Shown here: positions 1 through 7,968 of the stretch, in pieces | How the letters are laid out: every line of letters begins with the position of its first letter | Numbering within the stretch: position 1 is the stretch's first letter | DNA from: CAVQFD01 sp963724695 | GTDB lineage: Bacteria > Acidobacteriota > Vicinamibacteria > Vicinamibacterales > CAVVIG01 | Length of the DNA: 64,000 nt | Reading direction: 5' to 3' | Assembly: GCA_963724695.1 (NCBI GenBank) | Contig: CAVRVW010000003.1 | Span: 124,001 to 188,000 of the forward strand | Notes under the pieces: model-generated | Databases searched by the model: none | The model's input: the letters and a program-made list of their open reading frames with translations, nothing else | Told to the model about the DNA's origin: nothing | Position numbers and translations under genes: made by a program

Positions 1-637
1 GGCGACGAGCCACTGGGCGAGATGCTCCATCTCCGGCACGTCTGCGATCTTCGACCGGTGCCAGCGTTCGGTCCATCCGCGGACCTGTCGTTCGACGAAG
101 CCCGCCGGTTTTCCCAGGACCGCCAACCCGGGCTGTGAGATGTCGACGGCGTGCAGATGCGCCAGCGTGTCGATGAGCGTTTCGCTGACCCGCCGGCGCA
201 GCGCCGGTTGATCGACGAGCCCCGGGGGCTCTTCGTGCCGCACGACGATGCCTCGGCGCCGCTCCATGACGTAGAAGATCGAGCCGACGATCGTCTCGTC
301 CTCGCACAGGAGATACGAGCGGGGCGCGAGCGGGAAGACCGGGTGGATGGCCGCCAGCCAGCGGAACTCGCGCGCCATGTCGTGCGCCTTCGGCGGCACA
401 GGGCCGAGCGGCGGGCGGCGCAGGACCAGCTCGGTGCTCGCCGAACCGAACGAGGTAGGTCAGGTTGGAGTGGCCGCCCGGAAACTGCGACACCTCCATC
501 TCGCGACCGAGATCGAGGCCCGGGACATCCTGCGCTCGCAGGTGCGCGCGAAGGTACGCGGCCAGGCGCGGCCAGTCGAGGGCTTCGGTGGCTCGAACGT
601 GCTGGGTGTCGCCCGAGGATGGGCCTCGCTCGCTCAC
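1..637 (-). CDS. APH-family phosphotransferase (ACAD10/11 N-terminal-like), partial, frameshifted
   Basis: Kinase of the aminoglycoside/choline phosphotransferase fold, the type that forms the N-terminal half of eukaryotic ACAD10/ACAD11, where it phosphorylates 4-hydroxyacyl-CoAs. Read leftwards from a GTG at 637 (GTG-AGC-GAG); it leaves the window at position 1, so only about 210 codons are visible. I see the nucleotide-loop region FPGGHSNLTYLVRFG, the strand ELVLRRPP, the segment VPPKAHDMAREFRWL and the helix TLAHLHAVD. The HGDxxxxN catalytic loop would lie beyond the edge. One surplus base near 432 separates FGEH from ELVLRRPP; both sides are otherwise intact. It is divergent from the acyl-CoA dehydrogenase, with only 25 bp between the two starts, so they probably share a promoter region. 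The 4-hydroxyacyl substrate is inferred from that pairing. Confidence 0.8.
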   Translation of the reverse strand, partial: MSERGPSSGDTQHVRATEALDWPRLAAYLRAHLRAQDVPGLDLGREMEVSQFPGGHSNLTYLVRFGEHRAGPAPPAARPCAAEGARHGARVPLAGGHPPGLPARAPLVSPVRGRDDRRLDLLRHGAAPRHRRAARRAPGARRSTGAAPAGQRNAHRHAGASARRRHLTARVGGPGKTGGLRRTTGPRMDRTLAPVEDRRRAGDGASRPVARR

Positions 638-662
638 GGAGCGCTAGACTATCATCCGCCCC

Positions 663-1870
663 ATGAACCTGGATCTGTCGGAGAAGACCAAGGCACTGGC
701 GACGACCCTCGCGGCGTTCATGGACGAGCACATCTACCCGAACGAACGGCTGTTCAACGAGCAGCTCGGGCAGGGCGATCGCTGGCAGCCGGTGCAGATC
801 ATCGAGACGCTCAAGCCCAAGGCGAAGGCCGCCGGCCTGTGGAACCTCTTTCTGCCCGAAAGCCGGCAGGGCGCCGGCCTGACCAACCTCGAGTACGCGC
901 CGCTCTGCGAGATCATGGGCCGCTCCCCGCGCTTCGCGCCCGAGGTGTTCAATTGCTCGGCGCCCGACACGGGCAACATGGAAGTGCTCGTCCGGTACGG
1001 CAGCGACGAGCAACGAAAGAGGTGGCTCGAGCCGCTGCTCGCGGGCGAGATCCGGTCCTGCTTCGCCATGACGGAACCCGACGTCGCGTCGTCGGACGCG
1101 ACCAACATCCAGTCGCGCATCGAGCGCGATGGCGACGACTACGTGCTGAACGGCCGCAAGTGGTACATCTCCGGCGCCGGCGACCCGCGCTGCAGGATCG
1201 CGATCTTCATGGGCAAGACGGACCCCGCCGCCGCGCGCCACCAGCAGCAGTCGATGATTCTCGTGCCGATGGACACGCCGGGCGTCACCATCAGGCGCAT
1301 GCTGCCGGTCTTCGGGTACGACGACGCGCCGCATGGGCATGCGGAGATCACGTTCGAGAACGTGCGCGTGCCTGCCGCCAACATGCTGCTCGGCGAGGGC
1401 CGCGGGTTCGAGATCGCGCAGGGGCGGCTCGGTCCGGGTCGCATCCACCACTGCATGCGGCTCATCGGCCTGGCCGAGCGATCGCTCGAGGCGATGTGCC
1501 GCCGGGTCACGACGCGTGTCGCGTTCGGCAAGCTCCTGGCGGAGCAGGGCACGATCCGCGCGGACATCGCCGAGTCGCGGATGGACATCGACCAGGCGCG
1601 CCTGCTGACGCTGAGGGCTGCGCACCTGATGGACACCGTGGGCAACAAGGTGGCGCGTGGCGAAATCGCGATGATCAAAGTCGTGGTGCCCCGCACGGCG
1701 CTGGCGTCATCGACCGGGCCATCCAGGCGCACGGCGCCGCAGGCGTCAGCGACGACTTTCCGCTGGCGGCCGCGTGGGCGCACTCGCGGACGATCCGGCT
1801 GGCCGACGGTCCCGACGAAGTGCATCGCGACGCGATTGCCCGGCTCGAGCTCAAGAAGTACTCGGGGTGA
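663..1870 (+). CDS. Acyl-CoA dehydrogenase, ACAD10/11-like (one frameshift)
   Basis: FAD-dependent acyl-CoA dehydrogenase of about 402 aa after correction. The ATG at 663 gives MNLDLSEKTKALATTLAAFM. Visible features are the N-terminal helical domain, the FAD/substrate segment CFAMTEPDVASSD (about residue 133), the NGRKWYISGAGD strand, and the C-terminal ADGPDEVHRDAIARLELKK typical of the ACAD11 branch. A G is missing near 1703: the first frame reads to PRTAL and the continuation GVIDRAIQAHGAAG is in another frame, ending at the TGA 1868-1870. In ACAD11-type pathways the kinase phosphorylates a 4-hydroxyacyl-CoA and the dehydrogenase-like domain removes the phosphate to give an enoyl-CoA. The divergent kinase at 1-637 fits that role. 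Acyl-CoA dehydrogenase family membership is clear; the 4-hydroxyacyl specificity is inferred. Confidence 0.9.
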
Positions 1871-1875
1871 GATTG

Positions 1876-3573
1876 ATGCGCGTCGCCTTGCTCGTGTCTC
1901 CCCTCGTGGCGGTCGCGGTGTTGGCCGCGCAGCCGCCGCCGGCCGCCCCCGTGTCCGTCTACGAGACCTCGCTGGCCGATCTCCGGACGGCGATGGAGGA
2001 GAAACGGGTCACGTCGCGGCAGATCGTGACCGAGTACCTGACGCGGATCGCCACCTACGACACGCGGCTGCACGCGACGATGGCGGTCAACCCTCGTGCG
2101 CTCGCACTGGCGGACGAACGCGATCGCGAGCGTGCCGCGGGGCGTGTGCGGGGGCCGCTGCACGGCATCCCCATCGCGCTCAAGGACAACATCCACACGA
2201 CGGACATGCCGACCACGGGAGGCGCGCTGGCCTTCCAGGGCTTCACGCCGTCGTACGAGGCGACGCTCACCACGCTGCTGAAGGACGCCGGCGCCATCAT
2301 CATCGCCAAGACCGGCATGACCGAGCTCGCCAACAGGATGGCTGGCGCTCCGACGCCGATGCCGACCAACTACAACGCTGTCTCCGGTTTCGGCTTCAAC
2401 CCCTACGACCCTCGGCGCGACCCGCGGCCCGGTACGGATGGCCGGCCGTCGCTCTCCCCGGGAGGGTCGAGCTCTGGCGTGGGAACGGCCGCGAGCTTCT
2501 GGGCAGCGAATGTCGGCACCGAAACCTCCGGGTCGATTCTGAGCCCGGCCAACCAGAACATGCTCGTTGGCATCAAGCCGACGGTCGGCCGGATCAGCCG
2601 GTATGGCGTGATTCCCATCACGGCAGATCAGGACACGCCGGGTCCAATCGCCCGGACGGTCCGCGATGCGGCGATTCTGCTCGGCGCGCTCGAAGGGGCA
2701 GCGCCGGATCCGAACGACCCCGGAACCCGCGCGTGCACGCCGCCGCCAGGTCGCGACTACACGCGGCACCTCACGGCGGGCGCGCTCGCCGGCGCCAGGA
2801 TCGGCATTCCACGGGCGTTCTACTACGAAGCGTCTACAGCGCCGGGCACGAAGCTGCCCCGCGGCGGACTGAACGACGCGGAGTCGCATGTGATGCGCGA
2901 CGCTATCGCCGTCCTCAAACAGCACGGCGCCATCGTCGTGGATCCGGCCGACATCCCCAGCGTCACTGCCGCCGATCCGCGGAACAACCTGCTCCTGTGG
3001 AGCGCCTGCTCGGGCGCCGGCCAGGCCCGCGGCGCCGACCAGGACTGCTCGATCGCGTTCAAGTACGGCATGAAGCGCGACTTCAACGCCTGGCTGGCGT
3101 CGCTGGGATCGTCGGCGCCGGTCAAGACGCTCTCCGAGCTGCGCGCGTGGAACACGGCGCACAAGAACGCCGGCGCGCTCAAGTATGGGCAGTCGAACCT
3201 CGATGTCTCGGACGAGATGGACCTCGAGCGCGACCGCGAGCGCTATCTGGCGGATCGGCAGAAGGACGTGCGGCTGAGTGGAGCGGAAGGCATCGATGCC
3301 GTGATGAAGCGCGAGCGGCTGGACGCGCTGCTGTTTCCCGCGGGGAGCGGCGCGGCCCTGGCCGCGCGGCCTGGCTATCCGACCATCATCGTGCCGTTCG
3401 GTGTCGTGCCGAATGCGCCGACGCCTCCGTTCCCGGAGGGGTTCGCGGCGAGGGCGCAACCCTATGGCGTGAGCTTCACGGGAGGCGCGTGCAGCGAGCC
3501 GCGGCTGCTCGAACTGGCGTATGCGTTCGAGCAGGCGACCCGCCGCCGCGTGCCTCCACCAGACTTGCGGTAG
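1876..3573 (+). CDS. Secreted amidase (amidase signature family)
   Basis: Amidase-signature hydrolase of 565 aa with a Ser-cisSer-Lys triad. The ATG at 1876, 5 bp after the preceding stop, gives a signal peptide (LLVSPLVAVAVLAAQPPP), so the enzyme is probably periplasmic. The catalytic Lys lies in IALKDNIHTTDMPTTGG (about residue 100), the cis-Ser in SPGGSSSGVGTAASF (about 200) and the nucleophile in GTETSGSILSPANQN (about 220). Length and order of motifs are normal for the family. The exact substrate (amino-acid amide, peptide amide or other amide) cannot be told. It probably follows the acyl-CoA dehydrogenase on the same transcript. The last codons (RRVPPPDLR, stop 3571-3573) are contained in a 26-bp sequence repeated at 5630-5655. 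Confidence 0.92.
   Translation: MRVALLVSPLVAVAVLAAQPPPAAPVSVYETSLADLRTAMEEKRVTSRQIVTEYLTRIATYDTRLHATMAVNPRALALADERDRERAAGRVRGPLHGIPIALKDNIHTTDMPTTGGALAFQGFTPSYEATLTTLLKDAGAIIIAKTGMTELANRMAGAPTPMPTNYNAVSGFGFNPYDPRRDPRPGTDGRPSLSPGGSSSGVGTAASFWAANVGTETSGSILSPANQNMLVGIKPTVGRISRYGVIPITADQDTPGPIARTVRDAAILLGALEGAAPDPNDPGTRACTPPPGRDYTRHLTAGALAGARIGIPRAFYYEASTAPGTKLPRGGLNDAESHVMRDAIAVLKQHGAIVVDPADIPSVTAADPRNNLLLWSACSGAGQARGADQDCSIAFKYGMKRDFNAWLASLGSSAPVKTLSELRAWNTAHKNAGALKYGQSNLDVSDEMDLERDRERYLADRQKDVRLSGAEGIDAVMKRERLDALLFPAGSGAALAARPGYPTIIVPFGVVPNAPTPPFPEGFAARAQPYGVSFTGGACSEPRLLELAYAFEQATRRRVPPPDLR
3544..3569. repeat. 26-bp direct repeat, copy 1
   Basis: Perfect 26-bp match to 5630-5655 (core TGCCTCCACCAGACTTGCG). 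This copy forms the last codons of the amidase gene. The two copies bracket the first TPR+VWA gene pair. Confidence 0.8.
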
Positions 3574-3586
3574 GGGACGCGGAGCT

Positions 3587-4669
3587 GTGAGTACGATCCC
3601 CGGGTGGCAGCGGCTCGTGCTGGCCTCGGCCCTGCTCCTGCTCGCCTCGAGTCCGCTCGGGCGGGCCCAGTCCGCCGGAGACGGTCAGCTCGCTGCGTAT
3701 CGAACGCTCGTCGAGCGCTATCGTTCGGGCGACTACGCTGCCGCCGTGGACGCGGTGTCAGCTGGCCCGACGCAGTCCGCCGCGTCGGTCCTGACGCTCT
3801 GGTCGTCTCGAGCCGCGCCGCCCTGGATCGACCGTCTGTTTGTCCAGGCTGCGGCTCTGCTCCACACGGACCTGGCCGCCAGCTTCTGGCGTCGCGGCCG
3901 CAATGAGGATGCGTCATCGCACATCGAGCTCGCACGCCGATTCGCCGAGGCATCAGCAGGTGCGTCTGAGGCATCCGATATTTTCCGACGCCGCTGGTAT
4001 CTCGGGGCTGCATTGCTCCACGCGCGCCATCTCGCACCCGGCGAGGCGATCGCATTCTTCGACCGAGCCACGCGGGCTGCGCCCAACGATGTCGCCATTC
4101 TCACGGCGAAAGCGTGGCTGCACGAGCGCGTTGCACTGTCTCCCGGGCTGAGCCGAGGCGCGTCGCTCGCGCGCGTCGAAGCCACGCGCAATCGACACCT
4201 CGCTGACGCATCCAGTCTGGCTCGTGCGGCACTTGCCGCGGATCCCACGGCGACCGAGGCTTCTCTGCGTCTGGGACGGATCGAAACGCTGCGCGGCCGG
4301 CTCCCGGAAGCGAGCGGCATTCTCGAAGGCGTCGTCGCTCGCGGCACGGGCAGTTGGCAGCAGCAGTACATCGGCCGGCTCCTTCTCGGCGCCGTTCGCG
4401 AGCGGCAGGGAAGGCGGGATGATGCGGCAGCCGTGTATCAGGAGGCGGCGTTGCTGTCGCCGGACGGACAATCGGCACGCGTTGCCCTGGCGCTTCTTCA
4501 CCAGGAATCCGGGGACTTCGGACGTGCGGCCGAAGCCATGCGGCCAGTGGTGAGCCCGCGCACGAAGCGACGGCTCGAGAACGATCCGTGGGCCGATTAT
4601 CTGCTGGGTCCGATTCCATTCGGGGACCTGGTCCTCGACGCCTTGCGGGTCGAGGTGCGACGACCGTGA
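3587..4669 (+). CDS. Secreted TPR-repeat protein (partner of VWA protein)
   Basis: Exported tetratricopeptide-like protein of 360 aa. I chose the GTG at 3587 because it follows a GGAG and starts a good signal peptide (RLVLASALLLLASSPLGRAQ); the longer frame from 3521 would overlap the amidase. The body is alanine-rich paired helices, with recognisable TPR units such as AALLHARHLAPGEAIAFFDR, TEASLRLGRIETLRGRLPEA and RQGRRDDAAAVYQEAALLSP. The C-terminus overlaps the next gene (GTGA), so the two are translationally coupled. A second, similar TPR gene with a VWA partner lies at 11930-13989. The role is unknown; TPR proteins usually serve as protein-binding scaffolds. Confidence 0.82.
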   Translation: MSTIPGWQRLVLASALLLLASSPLGRAQSAGDGQLAAYRTLVERYRSGDYAAAVDAVSAGPTQSAASVLTLWSSRAAPPWIDRLFVQAAALLHTDLAASFWRRGRNEDASSHIELARRFAEASAGASEASDIFRRRWYLGAALLHARHLAPGEAIAFFDRATRAAPNDVAILTAKAWLHERVALSPGLSRGASLARVEATRNRHLADASSLARAALAADPTATEASLRLGRIETLRGRLPEASGILEGVVARGTGSWQQQYIGRLLLGAVRERQGRRDDAAAVYQEAALLSPDGQSARVALALLHQESGDFGRAAEAMRPVVSPRTKRRLENDPWADYLLGPIPFGDLVLDALRVEVRRP

Positions 4670-5622
4670 CACGCGCGGCCGCCGGGTGGCTGGCGTTCAC
4701 AGCGGTGCTCCTGTGGGTGGCCTCAGGGCCCGCTGTCTCGGGCCAGGAGTTCCGATCTCAAACGGATGCCGTGGTGGTCGACGTGCTGGCGACGGATCGC
4801 GGGCGTCCGGTCGTGGGGCTGACGCCCCGCGATTTCGAGCTCCGCGACAACGGCGTCGTCCAAAGAGTCGAAGCCTTCGCCTACCAGGATTTGCCGATCA
4901 CGATCATCCTGGCTCTCGATGTCAGCGAGAGCGTCACCGGAGCGAAGCTCGAACACCTGCGTGCGGCGGCCGCGTCCGTCAAAAGCGCGACCAGGCCTGG
5001 CGACCGCGTGGCCCTGCTCACGTTCTCCCACCAGCTGCAGGTCCGCTTGGCCCCCACAGAGGAGGCCTTCCAACTCGATCACCTGCTCGACGACGTATCT
5101 GCCGAAGGGGCGACGTCTCTCTACGACGCGGCGTTTGCGGCGCTCACGGTCGCCGGACGCGCACCCGGACGCACGCTTCTAGTCGTCTTCAGCGACGGTC
5201 AGGACACGACGAGCTGGACGGACCCGCGTCGTGTGCTGCGGGCGTTCGAGGGAAGCGATGTCGTCGTGTACGGGGTCGTCCTCCGCGAGTCGCTCGGCGT
5301 CACGACGTCCGCAGACGTCATGCGTCAGGCTCGCGAGCGACGATGGTTTCAAGATGCCCCGTATGCGTTCGGACAGTACTTCCTTCCGCTCCTGACCGAC
5401 GCCACCGGCGGTGCCACGGTGGTAGCGGAACGGAGCGACCAGCTGCGGGACAGGTTCGATGCGGTTATCGGCGAGTTCAGAAGCCGGTATGTCTTGACCT
5501 ACTCGCCATCAGGTGTCGCCCCCGATGGGTGGCACCAGATCGAGGTCAAGCTCAAACAGAAACGCGGCGCCACCCTCGCGCGCCGCGGCTACCTGAGGGG
5601 AAGCACGAGCGGGCTGCCGTAG
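4666..5622 (+). CDS. Secreted VWFA-related protein (acidobacterial type)
   Basis: Von Willebrand factor A domain protein of 318 aa, of the VWFA-related family common in Acidobacteriota. The GTG at 4666 overlaps the stop of the TPR gene by four bases and begins a signal peptide ending near AVSGQE. The N-terminal strand region (QTDAVVVDVLATDRGRPVVG, then LTPRDFELRDNGVVQRVEAF) precedes the VWA fold. The metal-ion site DxSxS is ILALDVSESVTGAK at about residue 84, and LLVVFSDGQDTTSW carries the later conserved Asp. The C-terminal part RYVLTYSPSG...GWHQIEVKLK is typical of the family. Likely periplasmic and metal-dependent in partner binding. No enzymatic activity is expected. Function in these bacteria is not known. 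Confidence 0.88.
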   Translation: MTRAAAGWLAFTAVLLWVASGPAVSGQEFRSQTDAVVVDVLATDRGRPVVGLTPRDFELRDNGVVQRVEAFAYQDLPITIILALDVSESVTGAKLEHLRAAAASVKSATRPGDRVALLTFSHQLQVRLAPTEEAFQLDHLLDDVSAEGATSLYDAAFAALTVAGRAPGRTLLVVFSDGQDTTSWTDPRRVLRAFEGSDVVVYGVVLRESLGVTTSADVMRQARERRWFQDAPYAFGQYFLPLLTDATGGATVVAERSDQLRDRFDAVIGEFRSRYVLTYSPSGVAPDGWHQIEVKLKQKRGATLARRGYLRGSTSGLP

Positions 5623-5629
5623 GCGGGCC

Positions 5630-5655
5630 CGCCGCGTGCCTCCACCAGACTTGCG
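5630..5655. repeat. 26-bp direct repeat, copy 2
   Basis: Identical to 3544-3569. This copy is intergenic, between the convergent VWA gene and collagen-like gene. The distance between copies (2086 bp) equals the TPR+VWA unit plus flanks. Confidence 0.8.
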
Positions 5656-5659
5656 CTGA

Positions 5660-6546
5660 CTACCGCACCCGGAACGGCGGCAGCAGGCTGCCCGCCGGGT
5701 CGGCCGTGATGACCGCCGGCCCCATGGACATCGGCGTTGGCGCGTCGAACGCCACGCACGCGCCAGGGCCGGTCAGCTCCTGCCCCAATTCGACCGTCTC
5801 CTGCGCCAGGGCGCCCAGGGCGAGCGCACCCTCGGGGTCCGAGACCCGCGAGTAGACAACAGAGCCGCCGAACACCTGGCCGAGGTAAATCAAGCCTCGA
5901 CCGTTGACGTTCGCCACGTAGCGCTGCGCTGAACAGTCGCTGGTCAGGTGGAAGAACGTCACCGACCCCCTGACGAACCCGTTGCCGGTCGCAAACAACA
6001 TCACGCGGTCATCGCCGACCGCACGGGCGACGAGGCCCGTGTCAGGATCGACCAGGATCCCCACCTCGGCATCCAGGCTGTCCTTGACGATGAGACCGCC
6101 ACCCGAGGAGCCCGCCGGGCCTTGCAGCCCTTGCAGCCCCTGCAGCCCCTGCAGACCCTGTAGACCCTGTAGACCCTGAGACCCTGAGGTCCCCTCGCGC
6201 CGGTGGCGCCAGTCGCGCCGGTCGGCCCTGCCGGCCCGATCGGTCCCGCAGGTCCAGCCGGCCCGATGGGTCCCGCAGGTCCAGCCGGTCCCGCGGGTCC
6301 CGCGGGTCCCCGCGGTCCAGCGGGTCCAGCAGGTCCGGCGGGTCCCGTGGAACCGCCCGGGTTGCTTCCGCCATTGCCGCGGAGAGGAATCGCAAGGAAG
6401 CCGTCCGGGCACCTGCCGACCGCTATCCGGTTACCGTGCCGGGCGCTAATACACAGGTACACCGTATCCGCACTGGCGCGCTCTGCGCCCACGGTCAAGG
6501 ACATCAGTCCAACGAAAGAGATGCCGACAAGGGTCGACGTTTTCAT
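5660..6546 (-). CDS. Secreted collagen-like (Gly-X-Y repeat) protein, frameshifted
   Basis: Exported protein of about 295 aa after correction. The ATG at 6546 begins a signal peptide (MKTSTLVGISFVGLMSLTVG, cleavage after ERASA). A short Cys-containing N-terminal region (VYLCISARHGNRIAVGRCPD) is followed by some 28 Gly-X-Y triplets: first GPA/GPI types, then GAT, then repeated QGL triplets, ending GPAGSSGGG. The C-terminal domain of about 120 residues (from LIVKDSLDAEVGILVDPDTG) is probably a trimeric-type beta domain, as in phage and bacterial collagen-like proteins; I do not recognise the family. One base is missing near 6180 inside the 9-bp QGL tract, which splits the frame. This could be replication slippage or a sequencing artefact in repeat DNA. 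Confidence 0.75.
6105..6357 (-). repeat. Gly-X-Y (collagen) coding repeat, 9-bp units
   Basis: Tandem 9-bp units encoding Gly-Pro-Ala and Gly-Leu-Gln style triplets. Positions 6110-6180 are near-identical copies (plus strand CCCTGCAG / CCCTGTAGA units); 6181-6357 are more diverged. The frame break of the host gene lies at the border between these two parts. Confidence 0.85.
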
Positions 6547-6719
6547 CAGAGCCTCCACGCCGGGAGACTCTGCAATAACTGTTCAGTTTCGCCTTGCCTC
6601 AGTGATTCCTGCCAGATCCGGCCGGAACCCCGGCGAAGGTTCACACCGCGGCACAGAGCCGGACTGTTTCAGAACGGCTCTCGCCCAAACGATCCTCGAG
6701 GGCGAATTGAATGCGAACG

Positions 6720-6798
6720 GTGAAATTAGGAATTAGGAATTTGGAATTAGGAATGCGTCGACGAATTCCTAATTCTGAATTCCCAATTCCTAATTTCT
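6720..6798. terminator. AT-rich inverted repeat of GAATTAGGAATT units
   Basis: AT-rich island made of GAATTAGGAATT-like words, followed by their reverse complement (AATTCCTAATTCTGAATTCC), with a short centre near 6752. It can fold into a long hairpin. It covers the last codons and stop of the RIFT-like gene (ends at 6790) and so may act as terminator for that operon. It belongs to the degenerate intergenic repeat class seen all over the window. Confidence 0.5.
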
Positions 6799-7968
6799 TA
6801 CCGTGATCTCCAGCGGCGCGAGGATCGACGCCGGGCTCGTCGCCGCGCCAATGGGGATCGGCGTCCCGACGAAATGCGCGTAGACGGTCAGGCGGTGCTC
6901 GGTCGCCGGCTGCAGCGTGGCGAAGCGGAACGCGGTCTGTCCGTCGCCATCGAGATCGATCCGGTACGTGCCGGGCACGCGCCCGAAGCCCTCGATCGCG
7001 AACGCGACGGCGCGGGCCTCATCCTGGATGTGCGCCCAGCCCTGCACCGGCAGCGATCGTGCGCCAACGCTCGCTTCGTAGGCGCGGAGCTCGCCCTTGG
7101 AGCCATTCTCCACGCGCCACGTGGCCGCGCCGCGCGACGGCACGGTGTAGACGAGCGTCGCGGCGTCCGCTCTACTGCGAAAAGCGCCGTACGTGCCGTT
7201 GGGTGTGCCGAAATCCCACGTCCACGGATGCGCCGCAAACGCGAGGGGCAGCTCGAACCGAATCTCGCGGAGCCGCCTGGCTGGATCGTTCACTACGATC
7301 GCGGCTTTCAGCCACGACTTGCTGCTCGGCGCATCGATGACCACCGAGGCGCCCGCCGAGTACCCGCTGTCGACGGGAATCACGTACTCGTATCGGAGCG
7401 CCGCGGCCAGCGGCCCGCGCGCAAGGACGTCGGCGGCCTTCGGAGCGCTGTCGCCTGCGGCGTGGTGTCGACCGTCAGCGTCGACGACGCTCAGACCGTT
7501 CGCCCCTTGTCCGATGAACTCTCCGCGGTAGTTTGCCGAAGCGACGAGCGGCCCGGCCTTCTTGTTGAACTTCAGGTTGCCGAGCTGCACGCTCTCATCG
7601 TCCTCGACCACTGCCATGCCGCGCGGGGGCGCCGAAGGCGTGACCTCGTCGCCGTACTCGAGCCGCAAGCTCTGGCTCTCGGTCGGTCCAAGGCTGATGT
7701 TGAAGACGACCTTGAGGCTGCGCACGCTGCCATCGTCCCAGCGCGTGGCCGCCGAAAACTGCGCCGGCGTGTCGGCATCGCCAGCCTTGAGCCGCACGCG
7801 CGCCGGATCGGTCAGCGCGCCCCTGGCGAGCGGCACATCGGCCGACACAGGAAACGTGAAGCGTCGGATGCCGGCCGTCTCGCGCACCGTAATCGTCTGG
7901 GCCGCTGAGGGGACGGCGGGCGCCGCGAGCATGAGAGCAAGTGCGGTTCGCGGCCAGGCGCCAATCAT
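6790..7968 (-). CDS. Secreted protein, PcRGLX/YetA-like RIFT-barrel type (tentative)
   Basis: Exported protein of 392 aa. The ATG at 7968 overlaps the stop of the NHL-repeat gene (ATGA) and starts the signal peptide MIGAWPRTALALMLAAPAVP. The N-terminal region (RRFTFPVSADVPLARGALTD, then RWDDGSVRSLKVVFNISLGP) resembles the RIFT-barrel domain of the PcRGLX/YetA group of polysaccharide-lyase-like proteins. That is a pattern-level resemblance and no catalytic residue was identified. The C-terminal half continues as beta-rich sequence with FELPLAFAAHPWTWDFGTP. Third gene of the AtoE-NHL operon. It could be a carbohydrate-binding or lyase-like secreted protein; the function is open. Confidence 0.6.
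   Translation of the reverse strand: MIGAWPRTALALMLAAPAVPSAAQTITVRETAGIRRFTFPVSADVPLARGALTDPARVRLKAGDADTPAQFSAATRWDDGSVRSLKVVFNISLGPTESQSLRLEYGDEVTPSAPPRGMAVVEDDESVQLGNLKFNKKAGPLVASANYRGEFIGQGANGLSVVDADGRHHAAGDSAPKAADVLARGPLAAALRYEYVIPVDSGYSAGASVVIDAPSSKSWLKAAIVVNDPARRLREIRFELPLAFAAHPWTWDFGTPNGTYGAFRSRADAATLVYTVPSRGAATWRVENGSKGELRAYEASVGARSLPVQGWAHIQDEARAVAFAIEGFGRVPGTYRIDLDGDGQTAFRFATLQPATEHRLTVYAHFVGTPIPIGAATSPASILAPLEITVRN

Noticed and set aside
1675..3459. 594-codon minus-strand frame across the amidase gene
   Set aside because: Antisense of the amidase with low-complexity Arg-rich translation; no start context or domains.
6105..6357. CRISPR-like array in the repeat tract
   Set aside because: The units are 9 bp with no spacers and encode Gly-X-Y triplets in frame.
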